Shown: positions 14,754-24,624, numbered from the stretch's first letter. The stretch is 64,000 nucleotides of DNA from Betaproteobacteria bacterium UKL13-2 (GCA_001602455.1 CP012157.1:181733-245732), one strand, 5' to 3'. Numbers and translations: made by a program. The notes: generated from the sequence alone by a model not told the origin.

Positions 14754-16646
14754 ATGAATGTGTTTTACGAAGAAGATGGCGGCTTCAAAGTTGCCCGCGT
14801 GATGGAGGACATCGGCACCTCGATGCAAATTGAGGCGAGCAGCGGGAAGCGCAGCAAGATCAAAGCGAATGTTGTTCTGTTGCGATTCGATTCAGCGCTG
14901 AGCGATCTCATGCCGCAGGCTGACAAACTCGCCGCAGATATCGATACCGATTTCCTGTACGAAGTATGCGGCCCCAGCGAGTTTGGCTTCGATGAACTCG
15001 CCCTCGACTACTTCGGCCATAAACCCTCAGCTCCTGAGGCTGCGGCTTGTGCAATCAAGCTACATGCTGCGCCGATGTATTTTTATAAGCGCGGCAAAGG
15101 GCGCTACCAGAAGGCACCGGAAGAAAATCTGAAGGCTGCACTTGCCTCAATCGAGCGCAAACAACGCGAAGCCGCTGAGATGGAAGCATGGGTCAATGAA
15201 TTGAAATCAGGCGTCATGCCGGAGGCAATGCGACCGCATATCAACCAACTGTTGTTCAAGCCTGATCGCAACACGTTAATTGCAAAAGCATGCGAGAGGG
15301 CAGTAGAGGAGTCGGGTAAAAACTTACCCACGCTGTTTCATGACGCAGGCGCATGGGCGCATCGCGCGAGTGCGCCGCATATGGCGCAGCACGACTTTCA
15401 TCTCGGCAAGTTTCTCGCCGAATATTTTCCTAGGGGTGTGTCGCCCACCATTAAAATTTCGCTCACCGCGCCTGCGGATTTGCCCGTAACGGGACGCCAA
15501 GCCTATTCCATCGATGACGCCGCAACGGTTGAAATCGACGATGCATTTTCGTTCGTGTATTTACCTGACGGAAACATCGAAGTGGGCGTGCATATCGCGG
15601 CACCGTCGTTATTTTTTTCACCCGATAGTACGCTCGATGCCTACGCCAAGTCGCGACTGTCCACGGTCTACTATCCTGGGGCCAAAATTACAATGCTGCC
15701 CGACGAAGTCGTTGCGGCTACGACCCTCAAAGAAGGACATGACTGCCCTGTTGTATCCCTCTATGGGTTGTTCGATGCCCATTCGTCAGCATTGATCTCT
15801 ACTCGTTCCGCAGTTGATACCGTACACATCGCTAAGAATCTGCGGTTACATTCACTTGAAACTTGGCTCACCAGTGACGCCGTTTCTGGCCAGACGCCGA
15901 TTCCGGCTGGCGAGCCGTTTGGCGTCGAGCTTGTGCGATTGCACGAAATTGCCAACGTACTTAAACAAAGACGCAGCGCAAAAGACAATATCGACTATAT
16001 CGATTACAACTTCGAGATCGTGGACGACGGCGCAAATGTCGATATCTCGCAACGCGCTCGTGGTAGCCCGATTGATACCATCGTCGCGGAATTCATGATC
16101 TTTGCTAATAGCGAGTGGGGCAAGCTACTCGCGGAAAATAGTGTGGCTGGCATTTATCGTACGCAGCAGAACATGAAAACGCGAATGACGACTGACGCGC
16201 TTCCGCATGAGGGGCTGGGCGTAGCCTACTACGCTTGGTCATCGTCACCGCTTCGTCGCTATGTGGATTTAGTCAACCAGCGGCAGTTGGTTGCCCTCCT
16301 TGGCAGAGAAACGCCGCTCTATCCTCGTCGTTCGCCTGCGTTGAACGAAATTGCGCGTACATTTGATCTAACCTACGACGCATATGCCGAATTCCAACGC
16401 AATATGGAGCGCTTCTGGTGTCTTCGTTGGCTGGAGCAGCGTGGCCATACATCGTTTGATGCCAGCATCATCCGCGATGAGCTTGTGCGCGGCCGTGACT
16501 TGCCCCTCGTTGTGCGTTTGAAGGCCACCGCCAACCTTCCGCCGAAGACGGCTGTGACGGTCAATATTGAGGCCATTGACTATTGGTCGATTGGAGGCGT
16601 GTTTGCTTTGGCCGAAGGAGCCACGGATTTACCGAAAGCTGAATAA
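14754..16646 (+). CDS. RNB-domain exoribonuclease (RNase II family)
   Basis: A protein of 630 residues with a short N-terminal region and a central RNB catalytic domain from about residue 240. The acidic active-site run reads YSIDDAATVEIDDAFSF. Aligned with E. coli RNase II, D201, D209 and D210 are kept, while the D207 position is Glu. The later SSSPLRRYVDLVNQRQL supplies the conserved Arg that drives hydrolysis. Members degrade RNA 3' to 5'. The N-terminus lacks a plain cold-shock pair, and an S1 domain is not obvious at the end. It stands alone with its own probable promoter. Confidence 0.88.
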   Translation: MNVFYEEDGGFKVARVMEDIGTSMQIEASSGKRSKIKANVVLLRFDSALSDLMPQADKLAADIDTDFLYEVCGPSEFGFDELALDYFGHKPSAPEAAACAIKLHAAPMYFYKRGKGRYQKAPEENLKAALASIERKQREAAEMEAWVNELKSGVMPEAMRPHINQLLFKPDRNTLIAKACERAVEESGKNLPTLFHDAGAWAHRASAPHMAQHDFHLGKFLAEYFPRGVSPTIKISLTAPADLPVTGRQAYSIDDAATVEIDDAFSFVYLPDGNIEVGVHIAAPSLFFSPDSTLDAYAKSRLSTVYYPGAKITMLPDEVVAATTLKEGHDCPVVSLYGLFDAHSSALISTRSAVDTVHIAKNLRLHSLETWLTSDAVSGQTPIPAGEPFGVELVRLHEIANVLKQRRSAKDNIDYIDYNFEIVDDGANVDISQRARGSPIDTIVAEFMIFANSEWGKLLAENSVAGIYRTQQNMKTRMTTDALPHEGLGVAYYAWSSSPLRRYVDLVNQRQLVALLGRETPLYPRRSPALNEIARTFDLTYDAYAEFQRNMERFWCLRWLEQRGHTSFDASIIRDELVRGRDLPLVVRLKATANLPPKTAVTVNIEAIDYWSIGGVFALAEGATDLPKAE

Positions 16647-16697
16647 AATAAGCCCATGCTATCTATGCAATTCCGACGCACACGCTAGCGACGCACG

Positions 16698-17669
16698 ATG
16701 CTTTCGTTTTTAACGCGGCCCCGGCAAGTCGCTCTCGCGATCAGTACACGCATCGACGAAAAGCTCGATGCGGTGGCTGCTTTCCCTCCGCCACCAGTGG
16801 CGATCTCGATTCAAAAGGTACTGGCCGTCTCAATCGCCATGCAGTCAGCAGCGGTGGCGTCCATTAGCCTTCATGCTTTTGTTTTGCTGGCCGTTGGATT
16901 CACAATTTTCGATCCAAGTCGATTTGCAACACCGCATAACGTGATGGATGTGGTGCTCGTCAACTCAAAGAGTCAGTCTCGCCCAACCAGCGCCGACGCG
17001 CTCGCGCAGGCGAATCTAGACGGTGGCGGCAATACCGATGAGAAACGTCGTGCCAAGACGCCGTTACCGGCGATGGCGCAATCGTCCGTCGCCGATGAAG
17101 TGCAGGCAGCGCAAGAGCGCGTGAAACAACTCGAAGCCGAATTGAAAAGCTTACTCACGCAAGCCCAAGCTGCGGCGAAAATTGCGCAGGGACAGGTCAA
17201 CCCGAACGCCGGCTCGCCGCCTGTTTTGGCCTCAGATTTGCTGCAAAAGTCGAACGAGATTGCAGCACTCGAAGCCCAGCTTGCGAAAGACTATGAAACG
17301 TATCAACAGCGCCCCAAGCGTAAGTTCATTGGTGCACGCGTTGCGGAGTACCGCTTTGCCCAGTACGTTGATAATTGGCGCCTCAAAATTGAGCATGTTG
17401 GCAATCTGAATTACCCCACCGCCGCCAAGGCACAGGGCATCTATGGGCAGTTGCAATTGACCGTCGCGATCAAGGCCAATGGCGAAGTCGAATCCATCGA
17501 GATCAATCGCTCATCGGGAAAACGCGTGCTGGATAATGCGGCCAAGCGCATTGTGCAGCTCGCGGCACCGTATGACAAATTTCCGGACTACATCAAGCGC
17601 GACACGGACGTCATCCACATCACCCGCACATGGATGTTCATGAAGGGCGAAACGCTCGCCACAAAGTAG
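16698..17669 (+). CDS. TonB-family protein (energy transducer, C-terminal TonB domain)
   Basis: A 323-residue protein. An N-terminal cytoplasmic stretch precedes one transmembrane helix (about residues 55-73, SISLHAFVLLAVGFTIF). A linker and coiled-coil follow (AQERVKQLEAELKSLLTQAQ, about 135-160), then a C-terminal TonB-like domain (QLQLTVAIKANGEVESIEIN, then SSGKRVLDNAAKRIVQLAAPY). The proline-rich spacer of classical TonB is absent and is replaced by the coiled coil, so it may act as a TonB/TolA-like periplasmic link. No ExbB/ExbD in the window. It converges with the zinc-ribbon gene. Confidence 0.82.
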   Translation: MLSFLTRPRQVALAISTRIDEKLDAVAAFPPPPVAISIQKVLAVSIAMQSAAVASISLHAFVLLAVGFTIFDPSRFATPHNVMDVVLVNSKSQSRPTSADALAQANLDGGGNTDEKRRAKTPLPAMAQSSVADEVQAAQERVKQLEAELKSLLTQAQAAAKIAQGQVNPNAGSPPVLASDLLQKSNEIAALEAQLAKDYETYQQRPKRKFIGARVAEYRFAQYVDNWRLKIEHVGNLNYPTAAKAQGIYGQLQLTVAIKANGEVESIEINRSSGKRVLDNAAKRIVQLAAPYDKFPDYIKRDTDVIHITRTWMFMKGETLATK

Positions 17670-17673
17670 GTCG

Positions 17674-18810
17674 CTAAGCAGGGTAGAACAGACGCAACCC
17701 GTAGCCTGCGGCTGGTACGTTACCGACCAACTCAAGACTCAGGTTCACGTCTAGCGCCACATTCGGCGCAAGCCCCTCTTCTGGCGCGGGCTTGCGACCC
17801 AGATACTCGGCTGGCATCAACACCCGGCTGGATAAAACGTTGTTACGAACATCGGTGAGTGTGACCTCAAGTGCTGGAAAGTCTTGCATGGTGGCACCGC
17901 GATTAACCAACGACGCCGTGAGAAGAACGCGGCTGGGGTCGCCGGGGCGCTCAATCAAGTCTGATGCTTCAATCTTGAGCGCCTCTTGGGTTTGCCCCCA
18001 CGGCACGCGACAGCCAATCACACCGCAAGCCGCAACGAAATGTGGCCGCAGTTGCGGATATTGCTGCACGATTACACTGCGGAAGTAGTACAAGGTCTGC
18101 ACCAGAAAAATGACCGCCGCAAGCACAGCGAGCCAGCGCCATGCGAATGACGGTGGTGATTGCTGTGGCAGCGTACCGCTAATCAATGGGTTGTGGCGCG
18201 ACGCGGTATTCGTGGGCGTGTCTGGGGGCGTGTTTGAAGATGTTTCTGCGGGTGTTTCTGCGGGTGGGTCTATGGGTGGGTCTATGGGTGGGTCTAATGC
18301 GGCCAAGGTTGGTGCCAGCAGTACGTCAGCGACGACTTCAGTTCGCTGCGGCTCGCTCGCCGTGTTGGCGGCGGTTTGCGACAAGGACGCGATAGCATCA
18401 CTCTCGGCGAAATCGCGTAAATCAACCGGCGACCGCACGGGCTCCGCGCGCGCAAATTTCTTTAGCCGTTCATCATCACCATTAAATGGATGCTGCGTAG
18501 CTTCTTCTTCCATCGCTGGCGCACTAGGTGCCTGCGGCGCGGCAGGTGACTCAACCGCGGGAGCCACTTCACGAATTGACTCAGCCGGCACCGTTAGCTC
18601 ACCCGGCGCACTACCTTCGCTGCGATGCGAAGCGACCACCGAATAATCGATTGGCTCACCCACTTCGGCGTCTTGAATGCGCTCTAACGCTTCAAATGCG
18701 TTGAACACATGGCGACAACTGCCGCACATGACGCGTCCTTGACGGACGTTCAACTGTTCAGGGGAAACTTTGTATTTCGCGCCACAATTAGGGCAGGTGG
18801 TCAGCAACAT
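17674..18810 (-). CDS. Zinc-ribbon, DUF3426 membrane protein
   Basis: A protein of 378 residues with three parts. First, an N-terminal MJ0042-type zinc finger with C6, C9, C29 and C32 (TCPNCGAKYKV, MCGSCRHVFNAF). Second, a long acidic Pro/Thr-rich linker holding a DPPIDPPIDPPAETPAETS repeat coded by 12-bp tandem repeats near 18262-18296. Third, one transmembrane helix (WLAVLAAVIFLVQTLYYF, about 225-242) followed by the DUF3426 domain. The family is common next to prmA in betaproteobacteria; its role is unknown, though a part in sensing or in regulating envelope functions has been suggested by its layout. Confidence 0.88.
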   Translation of the reverse strand: MLLTTCPNCGAKYKVSPEQLNVRQGRVMCGSCRHVFNAFEALERIQDAEVGEPIDYSVVASHRSEGSAPGELTVPAESIREVAPAVESPAAPQAPSAPAMEEEATQHPFNGDDERLKKFARAEPVRSPVDLRDFAESDAIASLSQTAANTASEPQRTEVVADVLLAPTLAALDPPIDPPIDPPAETPAETSSNTPPDTPTNTASRHNPLISGTLPQQSPPSFAWRWLAVLAAVIFLVQTLYYFRSVIVQQYPQLRPHFVAACGVIGCRVPWGQTQEALKIEASDLIERPGDPSRVLLTASLVNRGATMQDFPALEVTLTDVRNNVLSSRVLMPAEYLGRKPAPEEGLAPNVALDVNLSLELVGNVPAAGYGLRLFYPA

Positions 18811-18820
18811 ACGGCGATTC

Positions 18821-18870
18821 TAGCCTGAACATTTCATGCGGGCACGTTCGCTCTCGGGTGAGTGGACGGC
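18821..18870 (+). repeat. Family B repeat, copy 1 (zinc-ribbon gene / prmA gap)
   Basis: It begins TAGCCTGAACATTTCATG, continues GGGCACGTTCGCTCTCGGGTG and ends AGTGGACGGC. It fills the gap between the zinc-ribbon gene start and the prmA stop almost completely. Same order as the copies at 19790, 28181, 28327, 56896 and 62339. Confidence 0.8.
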
Positions 18871-18874
18871 TTTT

Positions 18875-19783
18875 TTAGTTTTGCGCTGAGATACGTCGCC
18901 CGGCAATGCACGCCCAGCCGTCGGCATTGCGCCACACGGCCAAATCAAAGTACGGGCGGTAGATGGCGATGATGTCGTCCGATTGTTCATCGAGGATGCC
19001 CGCCAGAACCAGTGCCCCCCCCTCACGCGTATGACTTGCCAAGAGTGGTGCGAGTACCTTAAGTGGGTTCGCCAAGATGTTTGCCGCAGTGACATCGGCA
19101 ACGTATTGAAGTGGGCGGTCAGTCGTCGAAAACTTAATGTCGACGTGATTTTGCTGCGCGTTATAGGCTGCCGCCTCAACAGCGGCAGGGTCAATATCGA
19201 CCCCAACCGCATCCGAAGCACCGAGTTTGATGGCGGCAATCGCCAAAATACCTGAACCAGTACCGTAGTCCAACACCTGCGGCTGCTGGTATCGACCTAA
19301 ATGCGTCTCCAGCCACTGCAAACAAAGCCGAGTGGTGGGATGGCTACCTGTTCCAAAGGCCGCCCCAGGGTCCAGAATGATGTTGATCGCATCCTTGGCG
19401 TGATTGCTCGCCTCATGCCAAGTGGGGACGATGGTGATACGGTCGGACACTTGAATCGGCGGAAATTGTGCTTGGTTTTCACGCACCCAGTCGGTGTCGT
19501 CGATTGTCGATTGTGCGAAGTTTAGCGTCTCGATATCGAGATGTGCCGCCACGCGCCACATCGCTTCGACGCCATCAGCGCCGTCCATAAACAGGGCCGT
19601 CAATTGGCACCGATCCCAAAGTCCACTGGTGGCACCAGGTTCACCAAAAATTGCCCGCTCGGCTGGGGTGCCTTCGTCGGCATCAACGACCGATACCGAA
19701 ATCGCGCCTTCTTCCATGAGTAAGTCGCCGAATACATCGGCCTGCTCACGCATCAGCGCGGTTGTGATGGACAAAAATGGCAT
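18875..19783 (-). CDS. prmA: Ribosomal protein L11 methyltransferase
   Basis: A protein of 302 residues, typical for PrmA, which trimethylates ribosomal protein L11. Seen: an N-terminal substrate-recognition domain with TDWVRENQAQFPPI, LDPGAAFGTGSHPTTRL, SAM motif VLDYGTGSGILAIAA, VDIDPAAVEAA and the post-I motif TAANILANPL. Part of the conserved accC-prmA neighbourhood. A family B repeat lies at each end. Confidence 0.96.
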   Translation of the reverse strand: MPFLSITTALMREQADVFGDLLMEEGAISVSVVDADEGTPAERAIFGEPGATSGLWDRCQLTALFMDGADGVEAMWRVAAHLDIETLNFAQSTIDDTDWVRENQAQFPPIQVSDRITIVPTWHEASNHAKDAINIILDPGAAFGTGSHPTTRLCLQWLETHLGRYQQPQVLDYGTGSGILAIAAIKLGASDAVGVDIDPAAVEAAAYNAQQNHVDIKFSTTDRPLQYVADVTAANILANPLKVLAPLLASHTREGGALVLAGILDEQSDDIIAIYRPYFDLAVWRNADGWACIAGRRISAQN

Positions 19784-19789
19784 CGCGGT

Positions 19790-19926
19790 TAGCCTGAATA
19801 TTTGATGGGTCGCTTGCCGCTTCGAAGCACGTTACCTGCGGGCGATTGGCAAACCAGTTTGGATCGTTTCTCGTTGGTGGTGAACACAGGCTGCGCGTAC
19901 GCTCTCGGGCGTGACTGGTTCAGGCT
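19790..19926. repeat. Family B repeat copy 2 and an opposed partial copy filling the accC-prmA gap
   Basis: The left end, TAGCCTGAATATTTGATGGG, continues with CGAAGCACGTT, then GGGCGATTGGC, ending near 19849. The right end, at 19902-19926, is CTCTCGGGCGTGACTGGTTC then AGGCTAG, the reverse complement of the same start. The 137-bp gap is therefore bounded by inverted TAGCCTGAA ends, the right one overlapping the accC stop. Confidence 0.7.
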
Positions 19927-21292
19927 AGTTCGCGTCGCCCGATATCTTCTTCAGTCGCGCCATTCGCTCTTCAAGAAAATGAATCGACGTGCTGCCCCGG
20001 ATAAACGCGGCATCGTTCATCAATTCTTGGTGAAGTGGAAGGTTGGTTTGAATCCCCTCAACAACCATTTCTGACAACGCAACACGCATACGCGCGAACG
20101 CTTGCTCCCTCGTGTCGCCATGTGCGATTACCTTGCCAATAAGCGAATCGTAGTGCGGTGGAACAAAGTAATCCGCATAGACATGCGAATCAACGCGAAT
20201 GCCAGGCCCGCCTGGCACATGAAACCGCGTAATTCGTCCGGGCGACGGAACGAAGCTCACGGGATTCTCAGCATTGATTCGGCACTCGATGGCGTGTCCG
20301 CGCAACTGAATATCTTTTTGTCGGTAGCGTAGTTTGTATCCGGCCGCGATTCTGACTTGCTCTTGTACGATGTCCACGCCGGTGATCATTTCTGTGACCG
20401 GGTGCTCAACCTGTACGCGTGTGTTCATTTCGATGAAGTAGAACTCATCGTTTTCGAACAAGAATTCAAACGTGCCTGCGCCTCGATAGCCCATCTTGAC
20501 GCATGCCTCAGCGCAGCGCTCGCCAATACGGTCACGGATACGTGCCTTCAGTCCAGGCGCTGGGGCTTCTTCAATAATCTTTTGGTGGCGACGCTGCATT
20601 GAGCAGTCGCGCTCCCAGAGGAAAATGGCGCTCTTATGTTCATCCGCGAGAATTTGAATCTCAATATGGCGTGGGTTTTCGAGGAATTTCTCCATGTAAA
20701 CCATCGGATTGCCGAAGGCCGTCTGCGCTTCCGCTTTGGTCATCTGCACGGCATTGACTAGCGCAGCCTCGGTGTGTACCACGCGCATTCCGCGCCCGCC
20801 ACCACCGCCGGCCGCTTTAATAATCACGGGATAACCGACTTCGCTCGCGATGCGGCGAATCTCTTTTGGGTCATCCGGAAGGGCGCCATCCGACCCCGGC
20901 ACACAAGGTACGCCGAATTTCTTCATCGCGGCCTTCGCCTGCACCTTGTCGCCCATCATGCGGATGTTCTCTGGCTTGGGTCCGATGAAGACAAAACCAG
21001 AGTTTTCGACACGCTCAGCAAAGTCGGCGTTTTCAGATAAGAATCCATATCCCGGATGAATCGCTTGTGCGTCCGTGACCTCGGCCGCACTAATGATCGC
21101 TGGAATATTGAGGTAACTTTCCTTCGATGGCGCGGGGCCGATACACACTGATTCATCCGCGAGCATGACGTACTTCGCGTCGGCGTCGGCCTCCGAATGC
21201 ACTGCAACTGTCTTGATGCCCATTTCTCGACAAGCACGCTGAATGCGCAGCGCGATCTCGCCACGATTGGCAATTAGAATTTTTTCAAACAT
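19925..21292 (-). CDS. accC: Acetyl-CoA carboxylase, biotin carboxylase subunit
   Basis: A protein of 455 residues from the ATG at 21292, giving the conserved [17 protein letters not shown] start; an upstream ATG at 21328 would add twelve residues unlike the family. ATP-grasp features: [59 protein letters not shown]. It carboxylates the biotin on AccB for fatty acid synthesis. accB lies 51 bp upstream on the same strand; together they form the usual accBC operon. Confidence 0.97.
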   Translation of the reverse strand: MFEKILIANRGEIALRIQRACREMGIKTVAVHSEADADAKYVMLADESVCIGPAPSKESYLNIPAIISAAEVTDAQAIHPGYGFLSENADFAERVENSGFVFIGPKPENIRMMGDKVQAKAAMKKFGVPCVPGSDGALPDDPKEIRRIASEVGYPVIIKAAGGGGGRGMRVVHTEAALVNAVQMTKAEAQTAFGNPMVYMEKFLENPRHIEIQILADEHKSAIFLWERDCSMQRRHQKIIEEAPAPGLKARIRDRIGERCAEACVKMGYRGAGTFEFLFENDEFYFIEMNTRVQVEHPVTEMITGVDIVQEQVRIAAGYKLRYRQKDIQLRGHAIECRINAENPVSFVPSPGRITRFHVPGGPGIRVDSHVYADYFVPPHYDSLIGKVIAHGDTREQAFARMRVALSEMVVEGIQTNLPLHQELMNDAAFIRGSTSIHFLEERMARLKKISGDAN

Positions 21293-21343
21293 GCCCCCCG
21301 GCCGGGGACCAGAGCCGAAAACTGCCATAGCAAACCCTCGCGT

Positions 21344-21808
21344 TTATTCGATGATAAACAGAGGTTGGCCGTATTCAACCGGCTGACCGTTCTCGACCAA
21401 AATGGCCTTGACCACGCCTGCAGCATCAGATTCGATTTCGTTCAGGAGTTTCATCGCCTCAATGATGCAAAGTGTTTGCCCTTTAGTGACGACCGCACCT
21501 ACTTCGATGAAGGCGGCAGTGCCGGGTGAGGGCGAGCGATAGAACGTTCCGACCATTGGCGACTTTAAGGTGTGACCGGTCGGCTCGGCAGGTGCGGGGG
21601 CGGCGGCGGCGGCAGCGGGGGCGGCAGCGGCAGCGGGCGCAGTAGGCACACTGAACTGAGCTGGTGCCGAGTGAATGTATTGCGGCGCCGCGACGGCGGA
21701 ACCATGGCGGCTGATGCGTACCTTCTCTTCGCCTTCAGTGATTTCAAGTTCGGCGATTCCGGATTCCTGAACCAAGTCAATCAGCGTTTTAATCTTTCGC
21801 AAATCCAT
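21344..21808 (-). CDS. accB: Biotin carboxyl carrier protein of acetyl-CoA carboxylase
   Basis: A protein of 154 residues: an N-terminal helix ([18 protein letters not shown]), an Ala/Pro-rich flexible linker (about 60-78) and a C-terminal biotinyl domain whose EAMKL has the biotin-accepting Lys at residue 120. The Ala-rich linker is encoded by a run of GCN codons. Co-transcribed with accC. Confidence 0.97.
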   Translation of the reverse strand: MDLRKIKTLIDLVQESGIAELEITEGEEKVRISRHGSAVAAPQYIHSAPAQFSVPTAPAAAAAPAAAAAAPAPAEPTGHTLKSPMVGTFYRSPSPGTAAFIEVGAVVTKGQTLCIIEAMKLLNEIESDAAGVVKAILVENGQPVEYGQPLFIIE

Positions 21809-21927
21809 GTACGTCGTCTCCTGCTGCTAATTGTTGGCCCGCCCCTTGGGCTGGCGTCTTTAATTGGACTGATCGGCAGGGGTCGCGCCCCAACGTCGTT
21901 GATTGAATTGCTGGCGAATCCGATGCA

Positions 21928-22389
21928 CTAACTTACCGGAAACAGCGTTGAAATGGCTGCTTCTACGGCGAATTCATAGCCTTTTGCACCTAAACCGCAA
22001 ATCACGCCGACCGCTTTATCCGACAGATATGAATGTTTCCTGAATGGCTCGCGGGCGTGTACGTTAGACAAATGCACTTCAATAAACGGTATCTCCACTG
22101 CCAGCAAGGCATCTCGCAACGCAATGCTTGTATGCGTGAATGCGCCGGGATTAATCACAATAAACCGCACGCCGTCAACTTTCGCCCCGTGTATCCGATC
22201 AATCAGCGCCCCCTCAGCGTTTGATTGAAACGTCTCAAGCATGACATTGGCGACGGCGGCTTGCCTCTTGAGCCGATTGTCGATGTCGATCAGGGTATCT
22301 CGCCCATAAACCTCCGGCTCGCGGCTGCCCAGCAAATTCAGGTTAGGCCCGTGAACGACGAGAATGCGGTGTGCGATCATGCTTTGCAT
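21928..22389 (-). CDS. aroQ: 3-dehydroquinate dehydratase, type II
   Basis: A protein of 153 residues, usual for the dodecameric type II enzyme of the shikimate pathway. Signatures: [48 protein letters not shown] and [20 protein letters not shown], which hold the active-site Tyr, Asn, His and Arg. The ATG at 22380 would give the more usual short N-terminus. It lies upstream of accB on the same strand, the common betaproteobacterial order. Confidence 0.95.
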   Translation of the reverse strand: MQSMIAHRILVVHGPNLNLLGSREPEVYGRDTLIDIDNRLKRQAAVANVMLETFQSNAEGALIDRIHGAKVDGVRFIVINPGAFTHTSIALRDALLAVEIPFIEVHLSNVHAREPFRKHSYLSDKAVGVICGLGAKGYEFAVEAAISTLFPVS

Positions 22390-22606
22390 GGCGCTAGTTT
22401 GCCAGAAATTACGCGAAGTTGCGTATTTTTTAACGCAGTTTGCGGACTTGCCCGTCTGCGATCAACAGGATGACGGTGTAAGACATCGGCGAATCCGCAT
22501 ATTTGTCTATATTTCAAGCAATCGTTTACTCATGCCCGTGTTTCGCCCTGATTGAATTACTTTATCTGTTGTGAAATTGCCGAAGATGCGGCAAATTAGC
22601 GACATT

Positions 22607-23176
22607 TCACCCTTTTGGAAGTTGTTTTTCCAACAACTCTGCCAATTCTACTTTTTGGAAGACGCCAAGCTTTGTCATCACAATTTCGCCTGCTGGATTG
22701 ATCACGATGGTGAATGGTAATAGCCCCAAACGATTACCGACTCTTTTTGAAAAAGTGATCGCCCCGCTTTCATCTACAAGTATAGGATAGTTAATCTGTA
22801 GCTTTTTGGCGAAATTACCTGCATTTAAAGAAGAATCAGCGGCAATCCCGACGATTTGGAGTCCCCTTTGGCCGTATTTAGACTGGGCTTCCACAAGCAT
22901 CGGAATCTCTTCGAGGCACGGCGCACACCAACTCGCCCAAAAATTAATCACAAGTAACTGCGTGCTCCACTGCGCGAGCGGCTGCGGACGTCCTTGCAGA
23001 TCAGGAATTGAGGCGGCGTAAATGACGGCTGAGGTTGCTTGCGACCCTCGATTCACGGCGTTTGTGACCGGCGGCTCCGCCTCCAGTTGACCCACCCACC
23101 AAGCCGCCGCGAAAAGCGCGACTAATAAAGTCGCGGCGGTCGCCGCAAAAATAAGCAGGCTGCGGCGATGACTCAC
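22607..23176 (-). CDS. TlpA-family thiol:disulfide oxidoreductase
   Basis: A protein of 189 residues. An N-terminal hydrophobic helix (LLIFAATAATLLVALFAAAW) anchors or exports it. The thioredoxin domain has the active site NFWASWCAPCLEEIP (CxxC), with the cis-Pro region LPFTIVINPAG. It should act in the periplasm, passing electrons for thiol reduction, for example in cytochrome c maturation. Only 4 bp separate it from the upstream DsbD-alpha-like gene, so the two are probably translated together. Confidence 0.9.
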   Translation of the reverse strand: MSHRRSLLIFAATAATLLVALFAAAWWVGQLEAEPPVTNAVNRGSQATSAVIYAASIPDLQGRPQPLAQWSTQLLVINFWASWCAPCLEEIPMLVEAQSKYGQRGLQIVGIAADSSLNAGNFAKKLQINYPILVDESGAITFSKRVGNRLGLLPFTIVINPAGEIVMTKLGVFQKVELAELLEKQLPKG

Positions 23177-23180
23177 AAAC

Positions 23181-23882
23181 TCAGCGTCCGGTGAACGATT
23201 TCGGACGTCCGAACCCTAACGCCGTCGCGCCGACCGGCAACACCCAAGGATTTTCGGTCGCGGCGTCAGCCTGAGAAAAACTCGCTGCCGCAGGTAATGA
23301 AAATTCGTGCTGTAGCGGCGGAAAGCATACGCCCGCAGCGGCACATCCTTGCGAAGTCACCACCAACTTGGCAGCAGACTTTATCGCCTGCCGCCCTTTC
23401 CCTTTCCCTATCCCTGTCCCTATCCCTAAACCCTCGGCACCGCCCGTCGGCGCAAAGTCCAAGTCCACGTCAAAACTCACCGAACGATCAAAAATCTCGA
23501 CATGTCCGAACGTGGGGTCATCGACAAACCTGCCTTGCGGGAGACGTATTGCCATCACACTCCCGGCGGCCTTGGACGCTTGGCTCGCCGTGACACGCTC
23601 CGTCGGCGGTGATAATGCCGCTGCACTGTACCCCTCGACGCGGATACGGCCCTGATAGAGATAGTAGCCAGGCGCAATATCAAACTTCACTTCCGCGGTT
23701 TTGGCATCTTTGCGGCGAATGCGCGGCTGGAAAGCGCGTTCTGGCTCCAGCAGTTGCCCGGTCGCGGGAACCGCAAGCACAGTGCCGGCAGTTGCGCTTG
23801 AAGTTGATGGCGTGCTGATTGGATTTGCATAAGCTGATGATGCAATTTGGTAAAGCGCGATAGCGAGCACTAACTTTTTCAT
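23181..23882 (-). CDS. Stand-alone DsbD alpha-type (N-terminal) domain protein, periplasmic
   Basis: A protein of 233 residues with a signal peptide (MKKLVLAIALYQIASSAYA). The domain matches the N-terminal alpha domain of DsbD: LEPERAFQP...KFDIAPGYYLYQGRI, and near the end SQGCAAAGVCFPP, which holds both cysteines that exchange disulfides in DsbD-alpha. Full DsbD continues with eight transmembrane helices and a thioredoxin domain. Here the frame stops about 40 residues later with no membrane part. The adjacent TlpA-like gene could supply the thioredoxin step, but no transmembrane CcdA-like unit is present in the window. Confidence 0.8.
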   Translation of the reverse strand: MKKLVLAIALYQIASSAYANPISTPSTSSATAGTVLAVPATGQLLEPERAFQPRIRRKDAKTAEVKFDIAPGYYLYQGRIRVEGYSAAALSPPTERVTASQASKAAGSVMAIRLPQGRFVDDPTFGHVEIFDRSVSFDVDLDFAPTGGAEGLGIGTGIGKGKGRQAIKSAAKLVVTSQGCAAAGVCFPPLQHEFSLPAAASFSQADAATENPWVLPVGATALGFGRPKSFTGR

Positions 23883-24195
23883 TGGCGGTATCGGTCGGCG
23901 CTTGTTGGATAAGTTGAGTTTCGGCGTGAGATGTCGTGAAGTATCGCAGGATATTGATCTTGCGCGGTCAGGTGATGAGCAGCCCCACTCAGGATCACAG
24001 AAACACTGCCGATGATAAGGGTGGGGTAGAACAATTGTGCGATGGGTGCTGTCTACCTGACGATACGATTAGTGTGGAAAATGCGTTTCAGGTTCACCGA
24101 TAGAAGCATTTACTCGTCGCCGCTGTTGTAAATACCACGATTGCACGCATTTAGATGTTGTCACGTTTATTCTTGCTGTTCACAATAAGGTCGTC
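23883..24195. other. Intergenic region between the DsbD-alpha gene and fxsA
   Basis: About 310 bp between divergent genes. I see no gene remnant, including none of cutA or of the DsbD membrane domain, which often lie here in relatives. It should hold promoters in both directions; AT-rich stretches near 24120-24180 precede fxsA, but no clear box is seen. Confidence 0.45.
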
Positions 24196-24624
24196 ATGCG
24201 CTTACTCATTCTCGCCATTGTCATGGGCTTCCCTCTCATTGAAGGGGCGCTACTATTCAAGCTCGCCTCCGGTCAACACGGCAGCGGCGCTTGGGTGCTC
24301 GCGTGGCTTGTATTTGCGGCTGTTGCAGGCGTGGTGCTGATCAAGCAAGCGAGGTTTTCGCTGATTGCAAGGCTGGGGCAAGCGCTATCGCAAGGTCAGT
24401 TTTCTATCGCAGCGCTCATCGATAGTTTCAGGACGGTGATTGCGGGCCTCCTGCTCATTTTCCCGGGCTTCATTTCGGACGTGATGGCGCTTGTGATTTT
24501 GTTGATTCCAATTCGGGAACCAGCATTCGCGAGGTCAGGGGCGCCACGCGCACCGTCCCGCCATTCAACCGACGCCCCATTTCGCCGCGCTAGCGTGATC
24601 GAGGGCGAATTCCGCCGCGATTAG
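24196..24624 (+). CDS. fxsA: FxsA-family membrane protein
   Basis: A 142-residue inner membrane protein. AAGGT stands upstream of the ATG. FxsA hallmarks: LLILAIVMGFPLIEGALLFK in the first helix, further helices at about 33-50 and 82-105 (VIAGLLLIFPGFISDVMALV), and a basic cytoplasmic tail. E. coli FxsA affects exclusion of T7 by the F plasmid; the cellular role is unknown. Its stop overlaps the convergent oxidoreductase gene by 4 bp. Confidence 0.88.
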   Translation: MRLLILAIVMGFPLIEGALLFKLASGQHGSGAWVLAWLVFAAVAGVVLIKQARFSLIARLGQALSQGQFSIAALIDSFRTVIAGLLLIFPGFISDVMALVILLIPIREPAFARSGAPRAPSRHSTDAPFRRASVIEGEFRRD

